Of a DNA stretch of 64,000 nt, positions 15,307-24,307 are shown piece after piece. A program made the translations under genes and the position numbers. Positions within the stretch are counted from its first letter, which is position 1. Each line of letters begins with the position of its first letter. The notes beneath the pieces are model-generated. The model saw only the letters and a program-made list of their open reading frames with translations. It did no database searches and was not told the origin of the DNA. The stretch spans positions 124,001 to 188,000 of the forward strand of contig JAEZMD010000017.1 in NCBI GenBank assembly GCA_023435745.1, written 5' to 3'. The stretch comes from Bacillota bacterium. Its GTDB lineage: Bacteria > Bacillota > Clostridia > Acetivibrionales > DTU013.

Positions 15307-18051
15307 ATGGCAGATAATTTCGGGCTGAAGATCGGGCTTGAGGGCGAAAAGGAATTCAAAAACGCCCTGAGGGACATCAATCAGTCCTTTAAGACGCTGG
15401 GCAGCGAGATGAACCTCGTCGCCAGCCAGTTTGACAAAAACGACAAATCCGTGCAGGCGATCACCTCTCGCAACGAGGTTCTGAATAAGGAAATCGATGC
15501 GCAGCGTGAAAAAATCACCACCCTCAAAGCCGCGCTGGATAACGCCGCATCCTCCTTTGGGGAAAACGACAAGCGTACACAGAACTGGCAGATTCAGCTG
15601 AACAATGCGCAGGCGGAACTCAACGGTATGGAGGGCGAGCTTGCGGATAACGAGAAATCCCTCCGCGATGTGAATCGCGGATATAACGATGCCGGACAGA
15701 AGGTTGATGAATTCGGCAATGTGGTCGAAGAGTCAACCGACGATGTGGAAAAATCCTCGGGCAAACTTGAAAAACTCGGCTCGGTGCTCAAAGGTATCGG
15801 CGTCGCTATGGGCGCGGCGTTTGTGGCTGTCGGCACGGCGGCGGTCGGTGCGGCCAAAGCCCTCACCGATATGACCGTGGGCGCTTCGCAGTATGCGGAC
15901 GATATCCTCACGATGTCAACAGTCACCGGCATGAGCACCGAATCGCTCCAAGCATACAGATATGCCGCCGAGCTGGTGGATACCTCGATGGAAACCCTGA
16001 CCGGCAGCATGGCGCGAAACATACGCTCCATGACCTCCGCCCGCGAGGGTACCGGTGCGGCCTCACAGGCGTATAAGGCGCTGGGCATTTCCGTCACCGA
16101 CGCCAGCGGCAATCTCCGTGATTCGGAGGCTGTGTATTGGGATGCCATCGACGCCCTCGGCAATGTGTCCAGCGAAACCGAACGCGACGCTCTTGCCATG
16201 CAGCTTTTTGGCAAATCGGCCCAAGATTTAAATCCCCTCATTGAGCAAGGGTCGGAAGGCATACGGCAGCTGACCGACGAAGCGAAGGCTATGGGAGCCG
16301 TGATGAGTCAGGAATCGCTGGAAGCTCTCGGCAGGTTCGACGATTCCATGCAGCGGCTCAAGTCCAGCGGCGAGGCGGCCAAGAATGCCCTCAGCATGGT
16401 GCTTCTGCCGCAGCTTCAGATTCTCGCCGATGACGGCGTTTCTCTGCTGGGCGATTTTACGCGGGGGCTGAACGAAGCAAACGGCGATTGGACGAAGATC
16501 AGCGAGGTCATCAGCAACACCGTGGGCGGCATCGTGACCATGATTTTGGAGCAGTTGCCGCAAATCATCGAACTGGCTCTGGGCATCGTGACCTCCATCG
16601 GTTCGGCGATCACGGAGAACCTGCCCATCATCGTGGACGCGGCCACCCAGATCGTTATGACGCTCCTGCAGGGGCTGATTGACGCGCTTCCGGGTATTAC
16701 CCAAGGAGCGCTTCAACTGGTGCTGGCGCTGGTGAACGGCATCATCGCCAACCTTCCCGCCATCGTGGCGGCGGCGGTGCAGATGATAGCGACGCTGGTT
16801 TCCGGCATCGCGCAGGCGCTGCCCGAACTGATCCCCGCTGCAGTGTCCGCCGTCACCCAGATTGCGACGGCTCTTATAGAAAACCTGCCGCTGCTGCTTG
16901 ACGCGGCGCTTCAGCTGGTGCTCGGCCTTGCACAAGGCATCGTCAATGCGATCCCGGTGTTGATCGACGCGCTGCCCGCCGTCATCGATGCGCTTATCCA
17001 GTTCGTCACCGACGCCATCCCCCGGATCGTCGCGGTCATCCCGCAGATCGTGCAGGCGCTGGTTACCCTCATATCCCAGAGCATCCCGCAGATCGTTCAG
17101 GCGGGCGTGGAACTTTTCGTGTCGCTTATTCAGGCGCTTCCCTCCATCATCACGCAGATACTGGAAGCGGTGCCGCAGATCATCGACGGGGTTGTCGGCG
17201 CGGTGTTGGATTCCATACCCCAGATCGTGCAGGCAGGCATTGAGCTCCTTGTCGCCCTTGTGGAGGCGCTGCCCGAAATCATAGACGCGATTGTGGAGGC
17301 CATACCGAAAATCATCGACAGCATCCTGACTGCCGTGTTTGCGGCGATCCCGCTGCTCGTCAACGCGGGCATCAAGCTGCTCGTCGCGCTGATCCAGAAC
17401 CTGCCGCAGATCATCTCCACCGTCGTGGCGGCGATCCCGAAGATCATCACGTCGCTGGTAAGCGCCATCCTCGGGAACATCGACAAGATCATCCTTGCCG
17501 GTGTGCAGCTGCTGGTAGCGTTGATTGCCAACCTGCCGACGATCATCGTGGAGGTCGTGAAGGCCATCCCGCAGATCATCGTGGCCATCGTAAAGGCAAT
17601 TATCCAGAGTGTCCCCGAGCTGGCAAAGGCCGGACTCGAACTGATCAAGGGTTTGTGGAAGGGCATCAACGACGCGGCCGCGTGGCTGTGGGAGAAAATC
17701 TCCGGATTCTTCGGGAACGTGATGTCGAAGATCAAGAACTTTTTCGGCATACACAGCCCCTCCGCCCTGTTCGCAGAGCTGGGCGGCGATATGGGACTCG
17801 GCATCGGTGTCGGCTTCGAGCGTGCGATGAAGCGTGTCGGCGAGGACATGAAAAACGCCATCCCCACCGACTTCGACGTGAACGCCGGACTCAACCTGTC
17901 CGGGTCTCTCGCCCAGAGCGCCGGGGGCCTTGGCGCAAACGGCACCACCATCAACCAGAGCATTTCCGTGGTTACGCCGAAGCCGCTGTCTGAAAAGGAA
18001 CTGGCACGGGAGTTCAAAAATTTATCTCGGAAACTCGCTCTGGCGTATTAA
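15307..18051 (+). CDS. Tail tape measure protein
   Basis: This 914-residue protein sets tail length. The N-terminus (about 1-140) is coiled coil. About 155-185 is an Ala/Gly-rich hydrophobic segment. Residues about 190-360 match the tape measure core (TMTVGASQYADDILTMSTVTGMS). About 400-790 is a long series of degenerate amphipathic repeats of I-P-x-[IL]-[IV]-x-A plus a hydrophobic run, a likely membrane-penetrating or channel region. The C-terminus holds KIKNFFGIHSPSALFAELG, usual in Firmicutes tape measures. GAGGTGA precedes ATG. Confidence 0.95.
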   Translation: MADNFGLKIGLEGEKEFKNALRDINQSFKTLGSEMNLVASQFDKNDKSVQAITSRNEVLNKEIDAQREKITTLKAALDNAASSFGENDKRTQNWQIQLNNAQAELNGMEGELADNEKSLRDVNRGYNDAGQKVDEFGNVVEESTDDVEKSSGKLEKLGSVLKGIGVAMGAAFVAVGTAAVGAAKALTDMTVGASQYADDILTMSTVTGMSTESLQAYRYAAELVDTSMETLTGSMARNIRSMTSAREGTGAASQAYKALGISVTDASGNLRDSEAVYWDAIDALGNVSSETERDALAMQLFGKSAQDLNPLIEQGSEGIRQLTDEAKAMGAVMSQESLEALGRFDDSMQRLKSSGEAAKNALSMVLLPQLQILADDGVSLLGDFTRGLNEANGDWTKISEVISNTVGGIVTMILEQLPQIIELALGIVTSIGSAITENLPIIVDAATQIVMTLLQGLIDALPGITQGALQLVLALVNGIIANLPAIVAAAVQMIATLVSGIAQALPELIPAAVSAVTQIATALIENLPLLLDAALQLVLGLAQGIVNAIPVLIDALPAVIDALIQFVTDAIPRIVAVIPQIVQALVTLISQSIPQIVQAGVELFVSLIQALPSIITQILEAVPQIIDGVVGAVLDSIPQIVQAGIELLVALVEALPEIIDAIVEAIPKIIDSILTAVFAAIPLLVNAGIKLLVALIQNLPQIISTVVAAIPKIITSLVSAILGNIDKIILAGVQLLVALIANLPTIIVEVVKAIPQIIVAIVKAIIQSVPELAKAGLELIKGLWKGINDAAAWLWEKISGFFGNVMSKIKNFFGIHSPSALFAELGGDMGLGIGVGFERAMKRVGEDMKNAIPTDFDVNAGLNLSGSLAQSAGGLGANGTTINQSISVVTPKPLSEKELAREFKNLSRKLALAY

Positions 18052-18063
18052 GGAGGGCGGCAC

Positions 18064-18915
18064 ATGGAACTAAAATATACCAACGAGGGCGGCGGGAGCC
18101 TAACGCTCAAACAAAGCCGTCCGTATTTCCTTACAAAAATAGACGGCACGGGCAATGTCCGGCAGACCGTCAACACCTTCAAGGCACCGGAGCAAGACGG
18201 TGCCTTTTATATTTCCTCCACGCTGGATATGCGGAATATCACGCTGGAGGGCACGGTCGTCGCGGATACACCCGACGAGGCGTACACCCGCAGGCAGCGA
18301 TTCCTCCAGATATTCAGCCCAAAGCTGCGCGGCACGCTCCTATTCCGGGGGCGGCAAATATCCTGTGTGGTGGAGGAAGCGGGCTTTACTGTTTCCACCC
18401 GTCAGCGGATACCGAATTTCTTTGTCAGCCTGCTCTGCCCGTCGCCGTTCTTCGAGACGCCGGACGAGGTGCGGCAGGAGCTGGCCTCGTGGATACCGCT
18501 GTTCGAGTTTGAACTGGAAATACCCGAGGGCGGTATGGAATTCGGCATGCGCCAGCCCAGCCAGATCATCACGGTGGACAACATCGGCGACGTGCCCTGC
18601 GGCTGCGAGATCGTGTTCCGGGCGCTGGGCACGGTGACGAATCCGGAGCTGCTGAATATCGACACCGGCGAGTACATCCGGCTTCTCACGACGATGAGCG
18701 CCGGGGATGAGCTGCGGGTATATACCCACTTCGCGGGCAAGCGCGTGGTCAGCGTGGACGGCTCGACCATAACGAACGCCTTCTCGCTGCTGGATACCGG
18801 CTCGGCGTTCTTCCAGCTTGCCGCAGGGGTCAATACCTTGCGCTACGACGCGGAGGTCAATATGGAATTGCTGGAGGTCAGCATTTATTACCGGCCTCAG
18901 TTTCTGGGGGTGTGA
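18064..18915 (+). CDS. Distal tail protein (Dit, siphovirus tail component)
   Basis: This 283-residue protein forms the hexameric hub beneath the tail tube. The N-terminal Dit domain ends around PDEAYTRRQRFLQIFSPKLRGTLLF; the rest is a galectin-like beta domain (ITVDNIGDVPCGCEIVFRALG). Its place after the tape measure is typical. AGGAGG precedes the ATG. Confidence 0.9.
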   Translation: MELKYTNEGGGSLTLKQSRPYFLTKIDGTGNVRQTVNTFKAPEQDGAFYISSTLDMRNITLEGTVVADTPDEAYTRRQRFLQIFSPKLRGTLLFRGRQISCVVEEAGFTVSTRQRIPNFFVSLLCPSPFFETPDEVRQELASWIPLFEFELEIPEGGMEFGMRQPSQIITVDNIGDVPCGCEIVFRALGTVTNPELLNIDTGEYIRLLTTMSAGDELRVYTHFAGKRVVSVDGSTITNAFSLLDTGSAFFQLAAGVNTLRYDAEVNMELLEVSIYYRPQFLGV

Positions 18916-18917
18916 GC

Positions 18918-20903
18918 ATGGAACTGTATATCTTCAATGCTGGCCGTGAACTGGCAGGGGTCATGGAATCCTTTGAATACCTGCGCTGGACGCGGCGTTA
19001 TTCGCAATGCGGCTCCTTTGAACTGAAGGCCATCGCCACACCGGAGAATACCGCGCTCCTGCGGGAAGGAAATATCATCTGGAAGAGCGACGATGAGGAA
19101 GCCGGGATCATCGAGCATCTGGAGCTGTCCCAGACCGACAGTGAAACCATCACGGCCAGCGGGCGCTTTGCCACATCCTTTCTTGCCCGACGCATCGTGT
19201 GGGAAACAGAAACACTCTCCGGTGACCTCTCGGCCTGTGTGGAGCAGCTTTTGGACAACAACCTCATTAGTCCCGCCGACCCGGCGCGGCAGATCACCGG
19301 TATATCCTTTTCGTCGCCGAACCTCGGCGTGCCCGTCAGCGCCCAGATATCGTTTAGAAACCTGATGGATGCGGTGACGGAGCTGTGCGACGCTTCGGAT
19401 ATCGGGATCAAAACCGTGTTCGTACCGGCAACGGGCATTTTTACGGTAACGCTGTATGCGGGAGCCGTCTCACAGGCGGTGTTTTCCAAGGAGTACGAAA
19501 ACCTGACCGAGCAGACCTACATAGAAAGCGCGGCGGATTACGCCAACTCCGCGCTTGTCGGCGGCGAAGGTGAGGGTGCCGAGCGGACATTCGTCGCCAT
19601 TACAAGCGGTTCTGGGGAATCCCGCCGCGAGATTTTCGTGGACGCCAAAGACCTGCGGGCGGAGGACTTCGGTGTGGACTACACCGGCGCGCTGACCTTC
19701 CGGGGTCAGAGCAAGCTGAGTGAGCTGGCGATTCGCTATTCCTTCGACGCGGCGGTCAATCCCCACGGCAATCTTGCCTATAAGACCGACTTTGATCTCG
19801 GGCAGACCGTCACAGTCATTTCAAAAACGTGGGGCGTTTCCATGACCACCCGGATCACAGAGGTCGAGGAAACCTACGACGCGGATGGTCAGAGCATCAG
19901 CGTTACTTTCGGAAAGGCAGAACTCACCATCGTTCAGAAAATCCGCTCCGATATGAGTCAGGTCAAAACGGCGCTATCGGCTCCGACCGGCGTATCGGAG
20001 GTAGCGGAAACCATCGGCGACCTGACGGAAGTACCCCCGGAAATCCAAGGGGACACCGTTACGGAAACCATCAACAACCTGTTCGGGAAACTTCCCGCGC
20101 TGGAAATAACCGTGGGCGCGAGCACCATCTCCATCGGCCAATATGCCATGCATCACATGGTTCCGGGCGATTCGTTCTATTTCACATCATGGAGTGGGAA
20201 CAGGTTCAGCGATCAGCCGAGCGACGACGGGCATGTCTTTCTGGTCAAGCACAGCGGGGACGATACGGGAACCGGCTACCAGAGGGCGATGGGCTTCTTC
20301 ATCAGTCGGAATACCATGACGTTTTATGTGATTTCTCTTTTCCTATTAAATACACCATCTGGGCAGGCAAACTGGATCAGCTTCCCGCTTGGCACGCTCA
20401 CGGACATCGTGGCCGCCATCCGGGGGAGCACCTTCGCGGCCAGCATCAACAACGCCTACAACGCGCCCGTTTCCGGCGCAAGGATCGCGGACTTAGCGGT
20501 GATCACCGCGAAGATTGCGGACTTAGCAGTGACTACCGCCAAGATCGCAGGCGGAGCGGTGACCACCGCCAAGATCGCCCAAGAATCCAACACCTCACTG
20601 ACCTTCTCGCTTGGAAGCGGCGTCACGATGGGCGCGAATATGTCATTTGTGAATAAGGGCGTGGTTTCGATTGGAATGCAGGTCAACGTGGGTTCGGCAA
20701 TCCCCTCCGGAGGCACGATCCTTACGATTACGAACGCAAACTTTTTCCCATTTGCTACGGTACGCTCGGTGGCGACTGCGGTGGGAGACAGTGGTACCAA
20801 TATGCCGATCACGATCAACGCGAGCGGCGTGGTGGCGAACGCCGCCGCGTCCGCGCTGCCTACGGGCTTCTACATGATATCTTGCTCTTACGCGAGGGCT
20901 TAA
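18918..20903 (+). CDS. Tail tip hub (Gp37-like) fused to a C-terminal fibre region
   Basis: This 661-residue protein has an N-terminal part (about 1-340) matching the siphovirus ReqiPepy6 Gp37-like/Tal hub: LYIFNAGRELAGVMESFEYLRWTRRYSQCGSFEL, YSFDAAVNPHGNLAYKTDFDLGQTV and VTTRITEVEETYD. The C-terminal third differs: three 10-residue repeats IADLAV.TAK (523-552) lead into a beta-rich receptor-binding-like end. It overlaps the Dit stop region; ATG at 18918 is preferred because the GGGGGTG ribosome site is spaced for it rather than for the overlapping GTG. Confidence 0.85.
   Translation: MELYIFNAGRELAGVMESFEYLRWTRRYSQCGSFELKAIATPENTALLREGNIIWKSDDEEAGIIEHLELSQTDSETITASGRFATSFLARRIVWETETLSGDLSACVEQLLDNNLISPADPARQITGISFSSPNLGVPVSAQISFRNLMDAVTELCDASDIGIKTVFVPATGIFTVTLYAGAVSQAVFSKEYENLTEQTYIESAADYANSALVGGEGEGAERTFVAITSGSGESRREIFVDAKDLRAEDFGVDYTGALTFRGQSKLSELAIRYSFDAAVNPHGNLAYKTDFDLGQTVTVISKTWGVSMTTRITEVEETYDADGQSISVTFGKAELTIVQKIRSDMSQVKTALSAPTGVSEVAETIGDLTEVPPEIQGDTVTETINNLFGKLPALEITVGASTISIGQYAMHHMVPGDSFYFTSWSGNRFSDQPSDDGHVFLVKHSGDDTGTGYQRAMGFFISRNTMTFYVISLFLLNTPSGQANWISFPLGTLTDIVAAIRGSTFAASINNAYNAPVSGARIADLAVITAKIADLAVTTAKIAGGAVTTAKIAQESNTSLTFSLGSGVTMGANMSFVNKGVVSIGMQVNVGSAIPSGGTILTITNANFFPFATVRSVATAVGDSGTNMPITINASGVVANAAASALPTGFYMISCSYARA
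20484..20573 (+). repeat. Three tandem 30-base repeats in the tail tip gene
   Basis: Three in-frame 30-base units encode IADLAVITAK, IADLAVTTAK and IAGGAVTTAK. Such decapeptide repeats occur in phage fibre shafts, where they form a triple-helical or coiled-coil stem. Confidence 0.85.
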
Positions 20904-20918
20904 CGGGAGGAAATCGAT

Positions 20919-21422
20919 ATGGAGAAAAGCGGTTTTTTTAACTCATCCGATGGAGACCGGGTCTATGACGCGGTGGATTTCGCGGCATATTTCGGAAGCC
21001 TTGTTTCCAACGGCGTTTTTTATGCCACAGCGGCAAACCTGCAGGTGTCGCCCGGGGCTGGACTGGCGGTGAGCGTGGCGGCGGGAAGCGCGTGGATCAA
21101 CGGATACCGGTATGAAAATACGGATGCCCTGAACTTGCCGCTGGCGACGGCAAACGGGAGCAATCCCCGCATCGACCGGATCGTGGTTCGTTTGAGCCAG
21201 ATCAACCGGAGCATCCAGCTTGCCGTTGTCACCGGAACGCCCGCCGCGACGCCGGTCGCCCCCGCGCTGACGAGAACCAGCGACGTGTATGAGCTTGGCA
21301 TCGCCGACGTACTCGTACCGGCTGCGGCGACTTTCATAGCCGCGAACAACATCACCGATACCCGGCTGAATGCCAGTCTGTGTGGGACGGTCAATTCGCT
21401 GGTGACGGCAATCTATGAATAG
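20919..21422 (+). CDS. Baseplate/tail fibre-associated structural protein
   Basis: This 167-residue protein starts GFFNSSDGDRVYDAVDFAAYFGSLVSNGVF and continues with VSPGAGLAVSVAAGSAWINGYRYEN and IDRIVVRLSQINRSIQLAVVTG. That is a known pattern of Firmicutes phage baseplate/fibre adaptor proteins encoded between the hub and the receptor binding protein. The exact role is not known. GGGAGG lies before the ATG. Confidence 0.75.
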   Translation: MEKSGFFNSSDGDRVYDAVDFAAYFGSLVSNGVFYATAANLQVSPGAGLAVSVAAGSAWINGYRYENTDALNLPLATANGSNPRIDRIVVRLSQINRSIQLAVVTGTPAATPVAPALTRTSDVYELGIADVLVPAAATFIAANNITDTRLNASLCGTVNSLVTAIYE

Positions 21423-21438
21423 CGGGAGGTGAACGACA

Positions 21439-23793
21439 GTGGCGGATATTTACGGTGTAACTCTGCAGGCGGGCACCGGCCCGTCCGTTTTTTATACGAT
21501 CACATATTCCAAGAGCCGTCCGAACAACAGCCAGATGACCTACAACTTCACTATATCCGCTGCGCTCGGTTCATCAGGTTCGTTCATCCACAGCGGTTAC
21601 GCCCTGCTTTGCACCATGACCGTAAACGGCACTTCCGCGCAGGTGCGCATCAAGGCGGCGGACGGAGACAACTGGGACGGAACCGCGCCGAGGCTCAGAT
21701 ATGTTTCGGTGACCTGCGTTTCCACTACGGGAAACACGGAGCAGGGCGTGCGCTTTCAGGTGGTGTCGGACGGACGGCTGCCCTTAAGTTCCGGCGTGAT
21801 CGATAATTCAAGCTACACGGTATTGAGTGCGCCCCTGCTGACTACGGCCTGCGGTGCGCCGACAACCTGTTCGGTTAGTCCGATACTTGCGGAAGGCGGC
21901 GTGACGCTTTCTTGGGGCGGGGCATCAGGCGGCATTAATAACGCGATTGCCAGTTATGAAATACAGTACAGCGAATCCACCGACAATTTTACATGGGGGG
22001 CGTGGATTGCGTTGACCACTGTGAGCACTTCTGCGACAAGTGGAAGCGTGGCTACCTCGCCGCCATCCACAAGGGGTTATTACCGCAGATTCCAAGTGCG
22101 CACGCGCGGCGCGGCAGGGGCAAGTTATTACTCCGGCTGGAAGATATCCACAAACTCCGTCCGCAGGAATACGGCTCCGAGTCCGGCATCGACGGCTGTC
22201 GCTTCTCCCGCAGCCTACAGCGACGAGATCATCACGCTGACTTGGAGCGGAGCATCAGGCGGCACCAGCCCGATCAAGGGATACCAGATCGCCAGCCGCA
22301 CATCATTGGATAACAACACGTGGAGCGCATGGAACGTGCTGACCACGCTGACACTGGCGGCCAGCGGAGGCAGCTACAACCCGACTGTATCGAGAACGCC
22401 GGGAACCTATACGCAATTCGGCCTCTGGACAATCGACACATTTGACGTCTACTCGATAGAGAAGGTCAGTAACAGCGTCTACTGCAACATCACGGCTTGC
22501 GGCGCGCCGACCGCCTGTTCGGTAAACGCAACGCTGGCTGAAGGAAACATCACCCTTTCGTGGAGCGGTGCGATAGGCGGTGCGGGTAACGCCATCACGT
22601 CCTATGAGATACAGTACAGCGACTCACCCGACAACAGCAGCTGGGGCGATTGGACGGCGCTGACCACAGTGAGCACCTCCGCGACAAACGGCAGCTTGAG
22701 CGTCAGCCCTCCGGCCACACGCGGCAATTATCGCCGGTTCAGGATACGGACGCGCGGCGCTGCCGGTGCGAGCTTCTACTCCGACTGGACGGTATCCGGC
22801 AACAGCGTCCGCAAAAACACACTGCCGACGCCGCCTTCTTCTTTTACCGCTAACCCGGCCATTTACGAGATCAACACCGTGACCCTCGCGTGGAGCGGCG
22901 CTGTTCCGGGCACCAGCGTCATCAAGCAGTATGTAATCCAGCGCGCGACCTCCATGGACGGTGTGAACTGGTCGGCTTACGAGGCGCTGGCGACCATCGT
23001 TTCGAGCGCGACCTCCGGTACTTACGAGGCGAACGCCTCCCCGGTGGCGGGAACCTACACCCGTTACCGCATCAGCGTGACCGATGTTCTGGACGCCGTA
23101 TCCTTTTATGTGGTCAGCGGTTCAGTTAAGAAGAACAGCCCGCCCGCCGTGCCGGTGATCGTCTGTCCGGCGCAGGGCGGCTCCGTTTACAACACCGCGC
23201 CGCGTTTCTTGATCACGACCGGCATCGAGCCGGACGGCCAAACGCAGATCGTGGAGGTGAAGATCGATTCGGGGGCGTGGCATAATAGCGTGGACAACCC
23301 CGAGATGTTTTCCACCAGCGGCTATCTCGGAAACGCTGTCAACACGATATACCAAGCGGCGACTCTAACTGTGGGAAGCCATACGGTGACTATCCGATGC
23401 CTTGACAGCGATATCGAATCGGCAAGCCCGGAGGTCGTCAGGACTTTCATTGTTCAGACTTCGCCATTTGAGGAAATCACGGCAAACATAACACATGTGC
23501 GGGCGGCGCATATTCAAGCACTACGGACGGCAGTCAATGCGCTTCGGAACTACCACCATTTGTCGCCGGCAGCTTGGAGCGAAGAAATCGTGGCGGGCAA
23601 ATCTGCCGTCAAAAACTGGCCGTTCCATATTACGGAGCTTCGGAAAGCCGTCGAGCCGGTCATCACAATGATCAACGACTTCGATGCCTCGCCGACCTTT
23701 GATATCCCGCCCATAACATGGCTTCCCATCGGAACCGGAAGGCCGAAAGCGGACGTTATGCAGCAGTTTCATGCTCTGATTCTGACGCTGTAA
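21439..23793 (+). CDS. Large tail fibre/adhesin with fibronectin III-like repeats
   Basis: This 784-residue protein starts at GTG with GGGAGGTGA upstream. Residues 1-135 form a distinct head domain. From 137 there are at least four fibronectin-type-III-like modules in A-B-A'-B' order. The A-B unit (216 residues) is duplicated: A starts ACGAPTTCSV at 137 and A' starts ACGAPTACSV at 353, both with SYEIQYS and RGAAGAS motifs. A further Ig-like module follows (about 580-680), then a helical C-terminus. It is probably displayed at the tail tip and contacts the cell surface. Confidence 0.85.
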   Translation: MADIYGVTLQAGTGPSVFYTITYSKSRPNNSQMTYNFTISAALGSSGSFIHSGYALLCTMTVNGTSAQVRIKAADGDNWDGTAPRLRYVSVTCVSTTGNTEQGVRFQVVSDGRLPLSSGVIDNSSYTVLSAPLLTTACGAPTTCSVSPILAEGGVTLSWGGASGGINNAIASYEIQYSESTDNFTWGAWIALTTVSTSATSGSVATSPPSTRGYYRRFQVRTRGAAGASYYSGWKISTNSVRRNTAPSPASTAVASPAAYSDEIITLTWSGASGGTSPIKGYQIASRTSLDNNTWSAWNVLTTLTLAASGGSYNPTVSRTPGTYTQFGLWTIDTFDVYSIEKVSNSVYCNITACGAPTACSVNATLAEGNITLSWSGAIGGAGNAITSYEIQYSDSPDNSSWGDWTALTTVSTSATNGSLSVSPPATRGNYRRFRIRTRGAAGASFYSDWTVSGNSVRKNTLPTPPSSFTANPAIYEINTVTLAWSGAVPGTSVIKQYVIQRATSMDGVNWSAYEALATIVSSATSGTYEANASPVAGTYTRYRISVTDVLDAVSFYVVSGSVKKNSPPAVPVIVCPAQGGSVYNTAPRFLITTGIEPDGQTQIVEVKIDSGAWHNSVDNPEMFSTSGYLGNAVNTIYQAATLTVGSHTVTIRCLDSDIESASPEVVRTFIVQTSPFEEITANITHVRAAHIQALRTAVNALRNYHHLSPAAWSEEIVAGKSAVKNWPFHITELRKAVEPVITMINDFDASPTFDIPPITWLPIGTGRPKADVMQQFHALILTL

Positions 23794-23810
23794 AGCTCCG
23801 CTTGATTTCA

Positions 23811-23839
23811 GCGCTCTCGCTTTTTGCGGGGGCGCTTTT
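23811..23839 (+). terminator. Hairpin terminator before the lysis genes
   Basis: GCGCTCTCGC and GCGGGGGCGC pair over 10 bp (two G-U) around TTTTT and are followed by TTTT. It lies 18 bases after the fibre stop and may give partial termination before the holin. Confidence 0.7.
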
Positions 23840-23872
23840 CTATACACAAATTCACGAACGGAGGTATTAAAC

Positions 23873-24307
23873 ATGAAAACGGTATGGACTTGGATACAGA
23901 CGGCTATCGCGGTCATCGGCGGTTTCCTCGGGTGGTTTCTCGGGGGGCTTGACGGCTTCCTTTACGCGCTGATCGCCTTTGTCGCCGTCGACTACCTGAC
24001 CGGCGTATTTTGCGCCATCGCGGACAAGAAACTGTCCAGCGAGGTCGGCTTCAAGGGCATCTTCAAGAAGGTGCTCATCTTCGTGCTGGTGGGCGTCGCC
24101 CATATCCTCGACACGCAGGTATTGGGCGGCACCGGGGGCGGCGCCCTCCGCACAGCGGTGATCTTCTTTTATCTAAGCAACGAGGGTGTATCCATCCTCG
24201 AAAACTCGGCTCACCTCGGGCTGCCCATCCCCGAAAAGCTCAAGGAGGTTCTGCAGCAGCTTCATGGGCGCGATGGGGAGCCGCCCTCGGCAGGTGACGG
24301 GACATGA
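23873..24307 (+). CDS. Holin (phage_holin_4/TcdE type)
   Basis: This 144-residue protein has three or more predicted membrane segments: one hydrophobic run at about 8-27 and a second at 29-50 containing the family motif IAFVAVDYLTGVFCAI. The motif KLSSEVGFKGIFKKVLIFVLVGVAHILD then leads into a further segment. The family forms pores that release the endolysin. GGAGG sits before the ATG. The next gene overlaps its stop. Confidence 0.9.
   Translation: MKTVWTWIQTAIAVIGGFLGWFLGGLDGFLYALIAFVAVDYLTGVFCAIADKKLSSEVGFKGIFKKVLIFVLVGVAHILDTQVLGGTGGGALRTAVIFFYLSNEGVSILENSAHLGLPIPEKLKEVLQQLHGRDGEPPSAGDGT

Noticed and set aside
16228..17754. 508-codon open frame opposite the tape measure
   Set aside because: It lies fully antisense to a clearly coding, GC-rich repetitive gene, has no ribosome site, and its composition (His/Asp/Gln/Arg-rich) is typical of the reverse of amphipathic repeats.
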